This document shows, piece by piece, positions 26,035 to 35,607 of a stretch of 64,000 nt of DNA. Position 1 is the stretch's first letter, and each line of letters opens with the position of its first letter. Source of the DNA: JAALKW01 sp963974485 (GTDB taxonomy: Bacteria > Pseudomonadota > Gammaproteobacteria > Legionellales > Legionellaceae); NCBI GenBank assembly GCA_963974485.1, contig CAXBBS010000007.1, positions 34,639 to 98,638 on the forward strand. Reading direction: 5' to 3'. The notes under the pieces were generated by a model that searched no databases, was not told the origin of the DNA, and worked only from the letters and a program-made list of their open reading frames with translations. Position numbers and translations under genes: made by a program.

Positions 26035-29000
26035 ACGATCAACAAGCACGCATACAAGCGATTGATCCGAGGCTATCCTCCGTTGTTCAAGCACCTGCGG
26101 GTTCTGGAAAAACGGAGATCCTAACCCAGCGCTTCTTAAGATTGCTCTGCACGGTTGATGCGCCTGAGCACGTGGTCGCACTCACCTTTACGCGGAAAGC
26201 CGCACACGAAATGCGCGAACGAATATTGCATGCGTTGCGACAAGCCCAAACAGGTATCAAGCCCGATTCACCGCATCAACAAACACGCTACCACGATGCC
26301 GAAATTGTTTTAGCACGTGACAAGATGCTCGACTGGCAATTACTCAATAATCCAGGGCGGCTACGCGTCACCACCCTTGATTCACTCTGTCAAAGCCTGG
26401 TGCAAGCCATGCCCTTACAAGAAAAGCACGTACCTTACGCCGATGTCACGGATACACCGTCCCGCCTCTATTCAGAAGCGGCACGCGCCTGCCTTACCTA
26501 CGCACTTCATGCACCCGAATATCAAGAATCCATTCAAATACTGCTGGAACAACTGGATAACCGTGCCGAGCATTTGCTCACGTTATTCACTGAGCAACTA
26601 GCACGACGCGACCAATGGATTCGCCCTGTAATTCAGGCACGCTTTCAACATAAGGCCCACCTGGAAAAGGCACTGTATAGCATCGAGCAGCATGCACTGA
26701 ACCAATTCAAACAAGCGCTGCCTCGCGATTGCGCGATGGATCTTTTTAGTTTAGCAACCGAAATTGCACGCCTCGAAAACAACCCGGACTCACCACGTTA
26801 TGCACTCATTCATGACATCACGTTCGAAACACTCGATGCACAAACAACGGCGGCATTGGCCTCACTCTTGCTCACCTCACAAAATACCTTTAGAAAATCA
26901 TGTGACCATCACGTCGGATTAAAACGCGGTGTATGCCCTGATGCGCAGTATCGTGCGTTAAAAGAAACCAGTAAAACCCTGCTGGAAATACTGGGGGACA
27001 CCCCGGGATTTCTCGACGCGTTACTGCGTGTACGCACACTACCCTCGCCTTGTTATCCTGAAGAACAATGGGAGCCTTTGCAGGCACTGCTTAAATTGCT
27101 CCCTCTTTTAGCAAGCCATATGCAATTAATTTTTCAAGCACATCAAACCGTTGATTTTTCAGCGATTTCTCACCAAGCTCTGGACGCACTCGGCGAGGAA
27201 GACGCGCCCACCGATTTAGCTCTGCATCTGGATTACAGTATTCAGCATTTACTTATTGATGAATTTCAAGATACATCACTCCAGCAGTTTGAGCTTATCA
27301 CGCGTTTGGTGCGTGGTTTTGAACCTGACGACGGGCGCACGCTATTTATTGTTGGCGACCCAATGCAATCGATTTATCGTTTTCGTGCAGCTGAAGTCGG
27401 ACTATTTTTACGTGCCCAACGCGAAGGCATAGGTGCTGTGTACCTCATGCCACTGCAGCTAAGTTGTAATTTTCGCTCGAACAAAACGTTAGTCGATTGG
27501 TCCAATAATTTATTTACCCATATTTTTCCTGCTGATGATGATCTAGAATCCGGCGCTGTTTCGTTCCATCCAGCAACACCTACACAAGCCTTAGATCATC
27601 AAGAAACCGCGGTTCATGCCTTTGAGCACACGAGCGCTGATGACGAAGCCGAAGCCATTGCGCGTTTATGCAAGCAGTTATTCACGGACCATCCTGATGA
27701 AAATATCGCAATTTTAGTTCGTTCACGTCGTCAATTAGCGACCATTACTCGCGCTCTCGAATCACACCAAGTGGCCTATCAAGGCCTCGACACCGATTTA
27801 ACCATCACGCGGCCTCATGTTCAAGATGTGTGGTCATTGACCCAAGCCTTACTTATGCCTGCCGATCGCCTTGCTTGGCTCTCGGTACTACGTAGCCCTT
27901 GGTGCGGCTTAACATTAAAAGATATACATCACATCGCGACGTATGACACAAAACAACCGGTTTTATACGCCTTATCACAAACCGATTGCATACAAAGCTT
28001 AAGCGCCCCAGGACAAGTACGCATATTGTTTGTTGTGAATGTATTAAAACATGCCCTAGATACACGTCATCAGCTCCCGCTGGCTACATGGCTCATGAAT
28101 ACCCTCACAGCCCTACATCTTGAGGCGATTTTAACGTCGGAAGAAGAGCAAGATTTAGAGCAATTATGGGAGAAGCTCGCACGATTTGAACAAGACGGTC
28201 AACTTGTCGATCGCGTGCTGTTCAAACAAGAGCTCAGTAAACTCTACACTAAGCAACTCGGCACAGCACGCCTGCAAATCATGACCATTCATAAGGCCAA
28301 AGGTCTCGAGTTTGATTCGGTCATATTACCCGGGCTAGGTAAGCGCGCACCTAACCCTGATAAGCCGTTGTTACGCTGGTTAACCCTACCCAGCGACGCG
28401 TCAGATAATGCAGAGGATTTAATTTTAATCTCGCCATTGCAAGCTGCGCACAACGAACGCTGTCCGTTATACGACTACCTCGGGCAACTAGACGCAGAAA
28501 AAACGGCCTATGAACAACAACGCTTGTTATACGTCGCGACAACGCGCGCTAAAGAACGTCTTTATTTGTTTGATTACACGAGCTCAGTCACAAAAAATAC
28601 GTTTAGAGCCAGCCTCGAAACCCAGTGCTTCACGCCGATGCCATCTGAGCATGTGCATGAAGCTAAAGCTTCAGATGACCCTTTACGTTATTATCTTCCT
28701 GATACATTTTATCAGGCGCCAGCTTTACCGATCATACCCGAAGCCCTTGAACTGAACTCGGTACTCCCCGAGCTCACACCTGCACGTGCGCTAGGTACCA
28801 TTGCACATCAATTATTAGAATGGATTTGTACCTACCATCCTGAAACACCTAGCGACGTGCCTTGGACGATTGCGACGCATGCATTACATGCTTTGGGCTT
28901 ATCTACATCTGCTTTAAACGCACTTAACGAACAACTTAAGACACTGATTTCAAACATGTTTCATGACACGCGGGGCGCCTGGATTCTTAAAAAACATCAA

Positions 29001-29309
29001 GATGAACAGAACGAATATGCCTTATTAGTCCATGAAAACAATCGTGTAACCACCTGTATTATTGATCGTTTATTTTTTGAAAACGGCGTCTGCTGGGTTA
29101 TTGATTTTAAAACAGGTCAAGACGAAACGGAACAACAAAAAGCCCATCAAAAGCAACTCAACACCTACGCATACCATATGGCTGAACACGTGAATATCCC
29201 CATCCGCTGTGGCGTTTATTATTTAACGCACAATCGGTGGATTGAATGGGCATGGGAATCAACCTCAAGATGCGCTATGATCACGGCCTTACCGTCCATC
29301 ACTGAGTAA
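26028..29309 (+). CDS. AddA/RecB-like UvrD-family helicase-nuclease
   Basis: 1,093 residues. Superfamily 1A helicase motifs: Walker A V-Q-A-P-A-G-S-G-K-T-E (residue ~20), LRVTTLDSLCQSL, Walker B LLIDEFQDTSLQQF, VGDPMQSIYRFRAAE, LSCNFRSN, MTIHKAKGLEFD and YVATTRAKERLYLF. The C-terminus carries a PD-(D/E)XK-like nuclease pattern with IIDRLFFE and then VIDFKTGQ. This is the layout of the double-strand-break end-processing AddA subunit. No AddB partner is upstream; the AK/DapDC gene is. The start overlaps that gene's stop by 7 bases. Confidence 0.85.
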   Translation: MLDDQQARIQAIDPRLSSVVQAPAGSGKTEILTQRFLRLLCTVDAPEHVVALTFTRKAAHEMRERILHALRQAQTGIKPDSPHQQTRYHDAEIVLARDKMLDWQLLNNPGRLRVTTLDSLCQSLVQAMPLQEKHVPYADVTDTPSRLYSEAARACLTYALHAPEYQESIQILLEQLDNRAEHLLTLFTEQLARRDQWIRPVIQARFQHKAHLEKALYSIEQHALNQFKQALPRDCAMDLFSLATEIARLENNPDSPRYALIHDITFETLDAQTTAALASLLLTSQNTFRKSCDHHVGLKRGVCPDAQYRALKETSKTLLEILGDTPGFLDALLRVRTLPSPCYPEEQWEPLQALLKLLPLLASHMQLIFQAHQTVDFSAISHQALDALGEEDAPTDLALHLDYSIQHLLIDEFQDTSLQQFELITRLVRGFEPDDGRTLFIVGDPMQSIYRFRAAEVGLFLRAQREGIGAVYLMPLQLSCNFRSNKTLVDWSNNLFTHIFPADDDLESGAVSFHPATPTQALDHQETAVHAFEHTSADDEAEAIARLCKQLFTDHPDENIAILVRSRRQLATITRALESHQVAYQGLDTDLTITRPHVQDVWSLTQALLMPADRLAWLSVLRSPWCGLTLKDIHHIATYDTKQPVLYALSQTDCIQSLSAPGQVRILFVVNVLKHALDTRHQLPLATWLMNTLTALHLEAILTSEEEQDLEQLWEKLARFEQDGQLVDRVLFKQELSKLYTKQLGTARLQIMTIHKAKGLEFDSVILPGLGKRAPNPDKPLLRWLTLPSDASDNAEDLILISPLQAAHNERCPLYDYLGQLDAEKTAYEQQRLLYVATTRAKERLYLFDYTSSVTKNTFRASLETQCFTPMPSEHVHEAKASDDPLRYYLPDTFYQAPALPIIPEALELNSVLPELTPARALGTIAHQLLEWICTYHPETPSDVPWTIATHALHALGLSTSALNALNEQLKTLISNMFHDTRGAWILKKHQDEQNEYALLVHENNRVTTCIIDRLFFENGVCWVIDFKTGQDETEQQKAHQKQLNTYAYHMAEHVNIPIRCGVYYLTHNRWIEWAWESTSRCAMITALPSITE

Positions 29310-29314
29310 TTGAT

Positions 29315-30169
29315 ATGAACACACCGCCACTGCAAGCCCACCAAACACAATTGCCAGGTAAAGGTTTACGCGGCGTAAAAAATATTATTGCCATTGCCTC
29401 AGGAAAAGGCGGTGTGGGTAAATCAACCGTTACGGTCAATCTAGCCGTAGCGTTATCAAAAACGGGCGCGCGCGTTGGGATTCTTGATGCCGATATCTAT
29501 GGTCCCAGCATTCCACAGATGCTTGGTCAAAACACGCCTGTAGAAATTAACACAGACTCTCGTTACATTCCCGTACAAGCACACGGCATACAAGCCATGT
29601 CCATGGGTTATTTAACCGCAGACCGTGAGGCTCCACTGATGTGGCGCGGCCCCATGCTGGCTAAATCGTTGATTCAGATGCTTGATATCACCGCCTGGGA
29701 TAATTTAGATTACTTACTGATTGATTTGCCGCCGGGCACGGGCGATATTCAACTAAGTCTGGTTCAAAAAATTCCACTAACGGCCGGCATCATCGTGACA
29801 ACACCACAAACCGTTGCTACAGCTGACGCAGAAAAAGCCTTACTGATGTTTGAGCAAACCAATATTCATGTATTAGGCCTGGTTGAAAACATGGCTGAAC
29901 ATATTTGCTCTAACTGCGGTCATCACAGTGCCTTATTTGGAACAGGTGGCGCTGATACTCTCAGTAAAAAACATAACGCAACCTTACTGGGTCAACTCCC
30001 GCTTCATGCACAAATTCGTGAAAACAGTGATAGCGGACAACCCACCGCATTACAAGCAAACACGGAGCTTACACATGCTTTCCAAGCGCTTGCTTTAAAC
30101 GTAGATACCGCAATTCGTAAACGTCCTTTAAATTATGCGGATAAATTCCCACCTATTGTAACCGAGTAA
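29315..30169 (+). CDS. Mrp/ApbC-type iron-sulfur cluster carrier ATPase
   Basis: 284 residues. It has the deviant Walker A SGKGGVGKSTVTVNLA, D-A-D-I-Y-G-P-S-I-P-Q-M-L-G, L-I-D-L-P-P-G-T-G-D-I-Q and the C-S-N-C-G-H metal-binding CXXC near the C-terminal third. These identify a Mrp/NBP35 protein that binds and hands on Fe-S clusters. The N-terminal MIP18 (DUF59) domain of longer Mrp proteins is missing, so it is the short form. It starts 5 bases after the helicase stop. Confidence 0.9.
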   Translation: MNTPPLQAHQTQLPGKGLRGVKNIIAIASGKGGVGKSTVTVNLAVALSKTGARVGILDADIYGPSIPQMLGQNTPVEINTDSRYIPVQAHGIQAMSMGYLTADREAPLMWRGPMLAKSLIQMLDITAWDNLDYLLIDLPPGTGDIQLSLVQKIPLTAGIIVTTPQTVATADAEKALLMFEQTNIHVLGLVENMAEHICSNCGHHSALFGTGGADTLSKKHNATLLGQLPLHAQIRENSDSGQPTALQANTELTHAFQALALNVDTAIRKRPLNYADKFPPIVTE

Positions 30170-30259
30170 AATCTCAAGCAGCCTAGAATCATTGCATCAC
30201 TTATTTTATGCTAATTTTGTGCTATAAATAGAGTAAGGATTTTTCACATTGGCTGCATC

Positions 30260-31009
30260 ATGAAAAAATATGTTATCGCATTTCTTTTTCTCGCGTGTTT
30301 CACCCAATCAATTTTTGCACAAAATCAACCTATACGCGTTGCCATTCCCTCGTTTGCCCCGCCTTTTGTCATGCGAGACAGCCTTAATCAATATTATGGT
30401 TTCGACATCGCCACCATGGACTATATTTGCCGTGTAATCGACCGTCCTTGCGAATACCTACCCATGGACGCCGATGACTTAATACCTGCACTGCAAAAAA
30501 AACAAGCCGATATTGCGATAGGAGGCATCGTGATTACGTTTAGAAATGCCAGACGCGTACGTTTTTCTACGCCCTACATGGTCAGTAAAGCTCAGTTTAT
30601 TACAACAAATCAAGCCCCGTTTACCTCGCCGTTTAAAATCAAACAATTGAGTGAAAAGCGCATAGGCGTACTCAATGGAAGTGCTTTTGCAGAGACGGTA
30701 ACTAACATGAAGCTTTATCAACCTCGTGTGATTACATTTGAACGCGACGGGGATATTATCGAAGCTTTAAATGCTAATACGATAGATATCGCTTTACTGG
30801 GCCAGTTACAAGTCAACTATTGGCAAATACATTCCAATAACCGACTCAAACAAATTGGCCGACCGTTCCCTATCGGCCTTGGTTTTTCTATCGCCATGAT
30901 GCCAGGCGATCTACCTTTCTGGCGTGCACTTAATAATGCTGTGATTCAGTATCAAGAAAGTAAAGATTACATCCGAAATTATAATCTATATTTCCCTGAA
31001 AGTTTTTAA
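30260..31009 (+). CDS. amino-acid-type periplasmic solute-binding protein (SBP family 3)
   Basis: 249 residues: signal peptide of about 20 residues (cut likely after F-A), then I-R-V-A-I-P-S-F-A-P-P-F and Y-Y-G-F-D-I-A-T-M-D, with the family stretch A-D-I-A-I-G-G-I-V-I-T-x-x-R and F-S-T-P-Y-M. The fold binds polar amino acids such as arginine or glutamine. No permease or ATPase gene is next to it; rimO follows. It could work with a transporter elsewhere or as a sensor. argR lies at 63 kb, a possible but unproven link. Confidence 0.88.
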   Translation: MKKYVIAFLFLACFTQSIFAQNQPIRVAIPSFAPPFVMRDSLNQYYGFDIATMDYICRVIDRPCEYLPMDADDLIPALQKKQADIAIGGIVITFRNARRVRFSTPYMVSKAQFITTNQAPFTSPFKIKQLSEKRIGVLNGSAFAETVTNMKLYQPRVITFERDGDIIEALNANTIDIALLGQLQVNYWQIHSNNRLKQIGRPFPIGLGFSIAMMPGDLPFWRALNNAVIQYQESKDYIRNYNLYFPESF

Positions 31010-31079
31010 GCTCGACAAAGCAAGACATAAGACGATATAATTCGCACTTTTTTTATACTCACATAAAATAGGTGCGTTC

Positions 31080-32387
31080 ATGAACCATCGTGTAGGTTTT
31101 GTCAGCTTAGGATGTCCCAAAGCATTGGTCGACTCTGAACGTATCATTACACAGCTGCGTGCCCAAGGTTACGAGTTAGTCTCCACATATGATAATGCAG
31201 GTATTGTTGTGATTAATACCTGCGGGTTTATTGACTCAGCCGTTAAAGAATCGATGGATGCTATTCGTGAAGCCATGGCTGAAAATGGTCGTGTGATCGT
31301 CACAGGCTGTCTTGGAGCCAAAGCGGATCTCATTCGTGAAGCTTGCCCTGATGTTTTACACATCAGTGGCCCTCATGCTTACGAAGAGGTAGTCCGCGCC
31401 GTTCATCGACATCTTCCACCGCCTATCGACCCGTTCACGCAACTCGTACCGCCACAAGGCATTAAACTCACACCACGTCATTACGCCTATCTAAAAATTT
31501 CTGAAGGCTGTAATCATAAATGCACATTTTGTATCATTCCAAGCATGCGCGGAAAACTGCAAAGCTATCCTATGCAAAATGTTTTACAAGATGCTCTTCG
31601 GCTCAAAGAAGCCGGGGTACGAGAATTATTAGTGATCGCACAAGACACCAGTGCCTATGGCCTTGATACACGCTACAAACAAGTCACCTGGCAAAACAAA
31701 CTACGCGAAACCCGTTTTTATGATTTATGTGAAGCCTTGAGCGAACTTGGTATTTGGGTGCGTCTGCATTACGTTTATCCGTATCCTCATGTAGATGATG
31801 TAATTCCACTGATGCGTGACGGCAACCTACTACCTTATTTAGATATTCCTTTACAGCACGCAAGCCCTCGTTTACTCAAAGCCATGCGACGCCCTGCAAA
31901 TGCAGAGAACACGCTCGAACGCATTGAGAAATGGCGTTCTATTTGCCCTGATATCACCATTCGCTCGACGTTTATTGTCGGTTTTCCTGGCGAAACTGAA
32001 GAAGAATTCGAAAGCTTGTTAGATTTCTTAGAAGACGCGCAACTCGACCGCGTAGGCTGCTTTCAGTACTCTCCCGTGACCGGTGCACGTGCCAACGAAC
32101 TCGCAGATCCCATTCCAGATGCCATTAAAGCTGAACGCTACGATCGCTTCATGCGCCTTCAAGCCGACATCAGTCGTGATAAATTACGTAATAAAATTGG
32201 CTCGACTCAAAAAGTCCTGATTGATGCTATCGACGACGATCGCGTGATTGCCCGTAGTACGGCCGATGCGCCCGAGATTGATGGCTTGGTATATCTTCCA
32301 CGTGACAAAAAACTCATCATCGGAGAATTTGCAAATGCTTTCATAACCGACAGCGATGATTATGACTTATATGGTGAAATAAGATAA
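31080..32387 (+). CDS. rimO: ribosomal protein S12 methylthiotransferase
   Basis: 435 residues. MTTase N-domain with VGFVSLGCPKALVDSE and I-N-T-C-G-F and T-G-C-L-G (three Cys for one cluster), radical SAM core with SEGCNHKCTFCIIPSMRGKL (CxxxCxxC), then G-F-P-G-E-T-E-E-E-F and a C-terminal TRAM-like domain. It methylthiolates Asp88 of S12. It is set apart from MiaB by the L-G-C-P-K-x-L-V-D-S-E start. Confidence 0.95.
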   Translation: MNHRVGFVSLGCPKALVDSERIITQLRAQGYELVSTYDNAGIVVINTCGFIDSAVKESMDAIREAMAENGRVIVTGCLGAKADLIREACPDVLHISGPHAYEEVVRAVHRHLPPPIDPFTQLVPPQGIKLTPRHYAYLKISEGCNHKCTFCIIPSMRGKLQSYPMQNVLQDALRLKEAGVRELLVIAQDTSAYGLDTRYKQVTWQNKLRETRFYDLCEALSELGIWVRLHYVYPYPHVDDVIPLMRDGNLLPYLDIPLQHASPRLLKAMRRPANAENTLERIEKWRSICPDITIRSTFIVGFPGETEEEFESLLDFLEDAQLDRVGCFQYSPVTGARANELADPIPDAIKAERYDRFMRLQADISRDKLRNKIGSTQKVLIDAIDDDRVIARSTADAPEIDGLVYLPRDKKLIIGEFANAFITDSDDYDLYGEIR

Positions 32388-32474
32388 AAATACCCGCTTA
32401 AAAACACAAAAAAGATTTATTTATACGCATAATAAGCTACAATGAAACATAATGGTTTTATGAAAGGGTATATT

Positions 32475-33062
32475 ATGCGTGATAGGAATGAAATAATTAA
32501 AAAGTTCAATACGATAACTGATCTGGACGCTCGCCTAAAATATTTACTCCAGCTCGACAATGAAACAAACGACTTAGCCTTCCTACCCGCTGTTTTAAAA
32601 CGCTTGAAAGCAAGTGAACGCCTAACATACATACGGCATGAAGACTCTAGCGCCAAAGAATACGGCGACATAACCAATCCTAAACTTAAAAGTATCAATT
32701 ATATTATTTATTGCGACCTCTATCTCGAACACTTGATGGCAAGCAAATATTCACAACCAAAATGTTCACCAGATTTAACCGTCCAGAAAATAGAGGTGAT
32801 TGAAAACGCACGCAAAATATTAGTCAATCAAGAAGAAGATGATGATGAGGTGCCGCAATCATTTTATGAGCACTTACTTGATAATAAAACACTTTTAGAA
32901 ACACGTCGAGACACACAGTTCACGTCTTTTCTTAAATCGGTGGGACTGATGTGGTTAGTTAACCTCGCGTACAGCTCATTTTTTGTAAAAACCGATGGCA
33001 AAGTTTTAATAGAAAAAATAGAGGCTATAGAAGAAGCAATAGACAAGAAGCCCAAGCCCTAG
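32475..33062 (+). CDS. unknown mostly helical protein
   Basis: About 195 residues from the ATG at 32475, chosen because AAAGGG lies 6 bases before it; an in-frame ATG at 32442 has no such site. No family recognised. Residues are charged and helix-forming throughout, with an acidic run (N-Q-E-E-D-D-D-E-V-P) in the middle, a short hydrophobic stretch near 155-170 (G-L-M-W-L-V-N-L) and a charged C-terminal helix rich in Glu, Ile and Lys. Convergent with the AI-2E permease gene, 9 bases apart. Confidence 0.65.
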   Translation: MRDRNEIIKKFNTITDLDARLKYLLQLDNETNDLAFLPAVLKRLKASERLTYIRHEDSSAKEYGDITNPKLKSINYIIYCDLYLEHLMASKYSQPKCSPDLTVQKIEVIENARKILVNQEEDDDEVPQSFYEHLLDNKTLLETRRDTQFTSFLKSVGLMWLVNLAYSSFFVKTDGKVLIEKIEAIEEAIDKKPKP

Positions 33063-33071
33063 TAAAAAAGC

Positions 33072-34124
33072 TTATACCGATGCTGGCTTATCATCTTCAG
33101 ACTCCTGCCACAGGGTAATAAACAGTACCATGATGATAGGCCCGACAAATAAACCTAATAAACCTAAGGTTTCGACACCACCTAATATACCAAATAAAAC
33201 CGCTAAAAACGGCAACTGGATTGCCCCGCCGATGAGTACCGGTTTGACAAAGTGATCGGCAGTGAACATCACAAGCGTGCCCCATACGATGACAATAAGC
33301 GCCCCAAGCGCACCACCGTGAGCCCAAAGAATACCGGCAACAACCGCAAAAACAATGGGCACTAAGAACGGAATCATCGCGGATGCACCGGTTAAAAACC
33401 CAAGCAGCGTTGGACCAGGAGCACCCACCCAGGCGTAACAAAACCCCATAAGAATACCTACACCAACACCCACTAAAATCGTGCCGTTTACGGTGCTGCG
33501 AAGCGCTTTAGGCAGCTTATGTGCGTAATGATACCAACGACCACCAAGACAGTTACCACCGACTTGATTGATGGTTTTTATCATATGTTCACCATCCCGG
33601 AAAAAGAAGAAAAGAATCAGCAAGGTAAAACTGATTTGAAAACCACGATGAGCGACATTTAGACTAATACGTCTCACATAATGGCTAGCAGGTGTTAACG
33701 ATCCATGAAGGTTCGTAATAAGATGTTTAATATGACCGGGCTCACTTAAATTTTTATCCCAATAGCTCACAACATCTTTTCCAAAAAAAGGAATGTTTTG
33801 AATAAAGTCAGGCACTTCACCACCATGCCGATTAAGAATTTGTAAATAATTTAAAAAAACCTGCAGCTCTTTGACTAAGACACTGATCAACCAACTCAGG
33901 GGAATAACAAAGAAAAGTGCGAGCACGGTAGTAAACAAAAATGCGGATACATTATGATAATTCCCAAATAATCGTCGCCACCGTCGATACATCGGGTAGG
34001 TTGCTATGGTAATAATCCCCGCCCAAACCAAAGAAGGAATAAAACGATGAATAATAAAAAGCGTAAAAAATAGCACACTTACGGTTAACGTAATGCTGAT
34101 CCATTCTTTATGATTATTATTCAT
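33072..34124 (-). CDS. AI-2E family (PerM/YdiK type) membrane protein
   Basis: About 350 residues from the ATG at 34124, which overlaps the pgpA stop in an ATGA. It has roughly seven to eight hydrophobic segments: two N-terminal, then a soluble loop (about 75-150), then C-terminal helices with G-V-G-V-G-I-L-M-G and the L-V-P-I-V-F-A-V-V-A motif. This is the AI-2E transporter family (PF01594), whose known members include an autoinducer-2 exporter and Na+/H+ exchangers; the substrate here cannot be read from the sequence. Last gene of the glyA operon. Confidence 0.85.
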   Translation of the reverse strand: MNNNHKEWISITLTVSVLFFTLFIIHRFIPSLVWAGIITIATYPMYRRWRRLFGNYHNVSAFLFTTVLALFFVIPLSWLISVLVKELQVFLNYLQILNRHGGEVPDFIQNIPFFGKDVVSYWDKNLSEPGHIKHLITNLHGSLTPASHYVRRISLNVAHRGFQISFTLLILFFFFRDGEHMIKTINQVGGNCLGGRWYHYAHKLPKALRSTVNGTILVGVGVGILMGFCYAWVGAPGPTLLGFLTGASAMIPFLVPIVFAVVAGILWAHGGALGALIVIVWGTLVMFTADHFVKPVLIGGAIQLPFLAVLFGILGGVETLGLLGLFVGPIIMVLFITLWQESEDDKPASV

Positions 34125-34615
34125 CCAGCCGCTCCGACAGGAAATAAATGACTGATAATTTGTAAAATAAAACAAGCAGGAACCGCGGCTAAAATATCAT
34201 CCACCATAATCCCGAATCCACCACTCACCTGCTTATCAACCCAGCTTATAGGATAAGGCTTCCAAATATCAAAAATACGGAACAAAACAAAACCGACCAA
34301 GACCCAAATAAGATGTACAGGCACCAGGAACATGGTTAATAAGAATCCCACGATTTCATCCCATACAATACTCGAGTGATCATGCACACCCAAATCATGA
34401 GACACTTTGCCACAGATCCAAACACCCAGAGCAAACGCTATAAATGTTAGTACAAGGTAAAGTTGAGGCGGCAACAAAGCTAAAATAAAATATAACGGTA
34501 ATGCGGCAAGTGTACCAAACGTTCCTGGCGCAAAGGGGGCCAGTCCACTCCCAAAACCCAAAGCCAAAAAGTAAGTTGGATCTCGCCATACTTTAGTGAA
34601 CGAAACTCGCGCCAT
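34121..34615 (-). CDS. pgpA: phosphatidylglycerophosphatase A
   Basis: 164 residues with a small multi-helix membrane body. The conserved N-terminal G-S-G-L-A-P-x-A-P-G-T-F-G-T, DHSSIVWDEIVG (acidic catalytic pair), and F-R-x-F-D-I-W-K-P-Y-P-I-S-W-V-D and later G-x-G-I-M-V-D-D-I-L-A are all present. It removes phosphate from phosphatidylglycerophosphate. Placed after nusB, as in many gammaproteobacteria, although thiL is missing from between them. Confidence 0.95.
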   Translation of the reverse strand: MARVSFTKVWRDPTYFLALGFGSGLAPFAPGTFGTLAALPLYFILALLPPQLYLVLTFIAFALGVWICGKVSHDLGVHDHSSIVWDEIVGFLLTMFLVPVHLIWVLVGFVLFRIFDIWKPYPISWVDKQVSGGFGIMVDDILAAVPACFILQIISHLFPVGAAG

Positions 34616-34654
34616 ACGAACTCCTGTATCGTTTAAGGAAATGTTAAAAACAAA

Positions 34655-35110
34655 TTATGACAACTTTGAATCGATCTCAATAGCCCGTGCTTGTCTTGCA
34701 ACTTGATTCAAGACACCATTGACATATTTATGACCATCTTTTGCGCCGAATGTTTTTGCCAGGGTGACAGCTTCATCCAAAACAACACGATAAGGAACTT
34801 CCAAAGCCTCTAACAATTCAAACGTACCAAGACGTAAAATGGTTAACTCAATAGGATTAATACTTTCGATTCCTCGATCTAAAAAAGACACAAACGCTTG
34901 GTCTAACTGAGTCAGCTCTTTTGAAACGCCGTAAAATAATCGGCAAAAATAATCTAAATCGACGTTATCAGACACATGGATTGCCCGAAATTGTGCCTCA
35001 ATTTCAGAAAGTTCATCATTGGAAATAAGGCGCTGATAGAGCGCTTGTACAGCAAGCTTTCGTGCACGACGCTTACCTTTAATGCTTTGTTTATCTTTAT
35101 CTACTGTCAC
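34655..35110 (-). CDS. nusB: transcription antitermination protein NusB
   Basis: 151 residues, all helical. R-R-x-A-R-K-L-A-V-Q-A-L-Y-Q-R is the conserved RNA-binding N-terminus, and L-R-L-G-T-F-E-L-L-E and V-P-Y-R-V-V-L-D-E-A-V-T-L-A-K-x-F-G are the family stretches. It binds boxA RNA with NusE for rRNA antitermination. It begins 1 base after the nrdR stop. Confidence 0.95.
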   Translation of the reverse strand: MTVDKDKQSIKGKRRARKLAVQALYQRLISNDELSEIEAQFRAIHVSDNVDLDYFCRLFYGVSKELTQLDQAFVSFLDRGIESINPIELTILRLGTFELLEALEVPYRVVLDEAVTLAKTFGAKDGHKYVNGVLNQVARQARAIEIDSKLS

Positions 35111-35111
35111 T

Positions 35112-35573
35112 TCAAGCCCCTAAATCATCACTCATTTTTTCAATGGCTTGACGAAAATCACTTACGTCTTTGAATCGTTTATAAACCGATGCAAAACGGA
35201 CGTAAGCAACATGATCGAGCCCATATAAATGCTCCATCACCCAATCCCCTACCCGGCGCGAGTCAATTTCACGTTCACCTTGATGCCTAATTTTTTTCAA
35301 AATAGCAACAATCGCGTCTTCTAGTGCATCAGCACTCACCGGGCGTTTTTCTAGGGCACGTAACATCCCTGCGCGTAAATTTTTAACACAAAAGGCTTCA
35401 CGTCGACCATCACGTTTAACAACCAACGGCATCACTAATTCAGGCGTCTCAAACGTTGTAAAACGTTCTTGGCAAACCATACATTGGCGACGTCGACGCA
35501 CTTGCTCACCATCCGCAATTAAACGTGAATCAATAACCTTTGTTTCTTCTGCCTGACAAAATGGACAATACAT
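35112..35573 (-). CDS. nrdR: transcriptional repressor NrdR
   Basis: 153 residues. The N-terminal zinc ribbon has M-Y-C-P-F-C and R-R-R-R-Q-C-M-V-C-Q-E-R-F-T-T-F-E, followed by the ATP-cone domain (R-D-G-R-R-E-A-F to V-A-Y-V-R-F-A-S-V-Y). NrdR senses ATP/dATP and represses ribonucleotide reductase genes. Between glyA and nusB, the common arrangement. Confidence 0.96.
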   Translation of the reverse strand: MYCPFCQAEETKVIDSRLIADGEQVRRRRQCMVCQERFTTFETPELVMPLVVKRDGRREAFCVKNLRAGMLRALEKRPVSADALEDAIVAILKKIRHQGEREIDSRRVGDWVMEHLYGLDHVAYVRFASVYKRFKDVSDFRQAIEKMSDDLGA

Positions 35574-35607
35574 CTTAAATATTACCTAATATTCTAAACA
35601 TTGTAAT

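Noticed and set aside
33097..33441. 114-residue minus-strand ORF with many Cys and Trp
   Set aside because: Same strand but a shifted frame within the AI-2E permease gene; the residue pattern is that of an out-of-frame reading.
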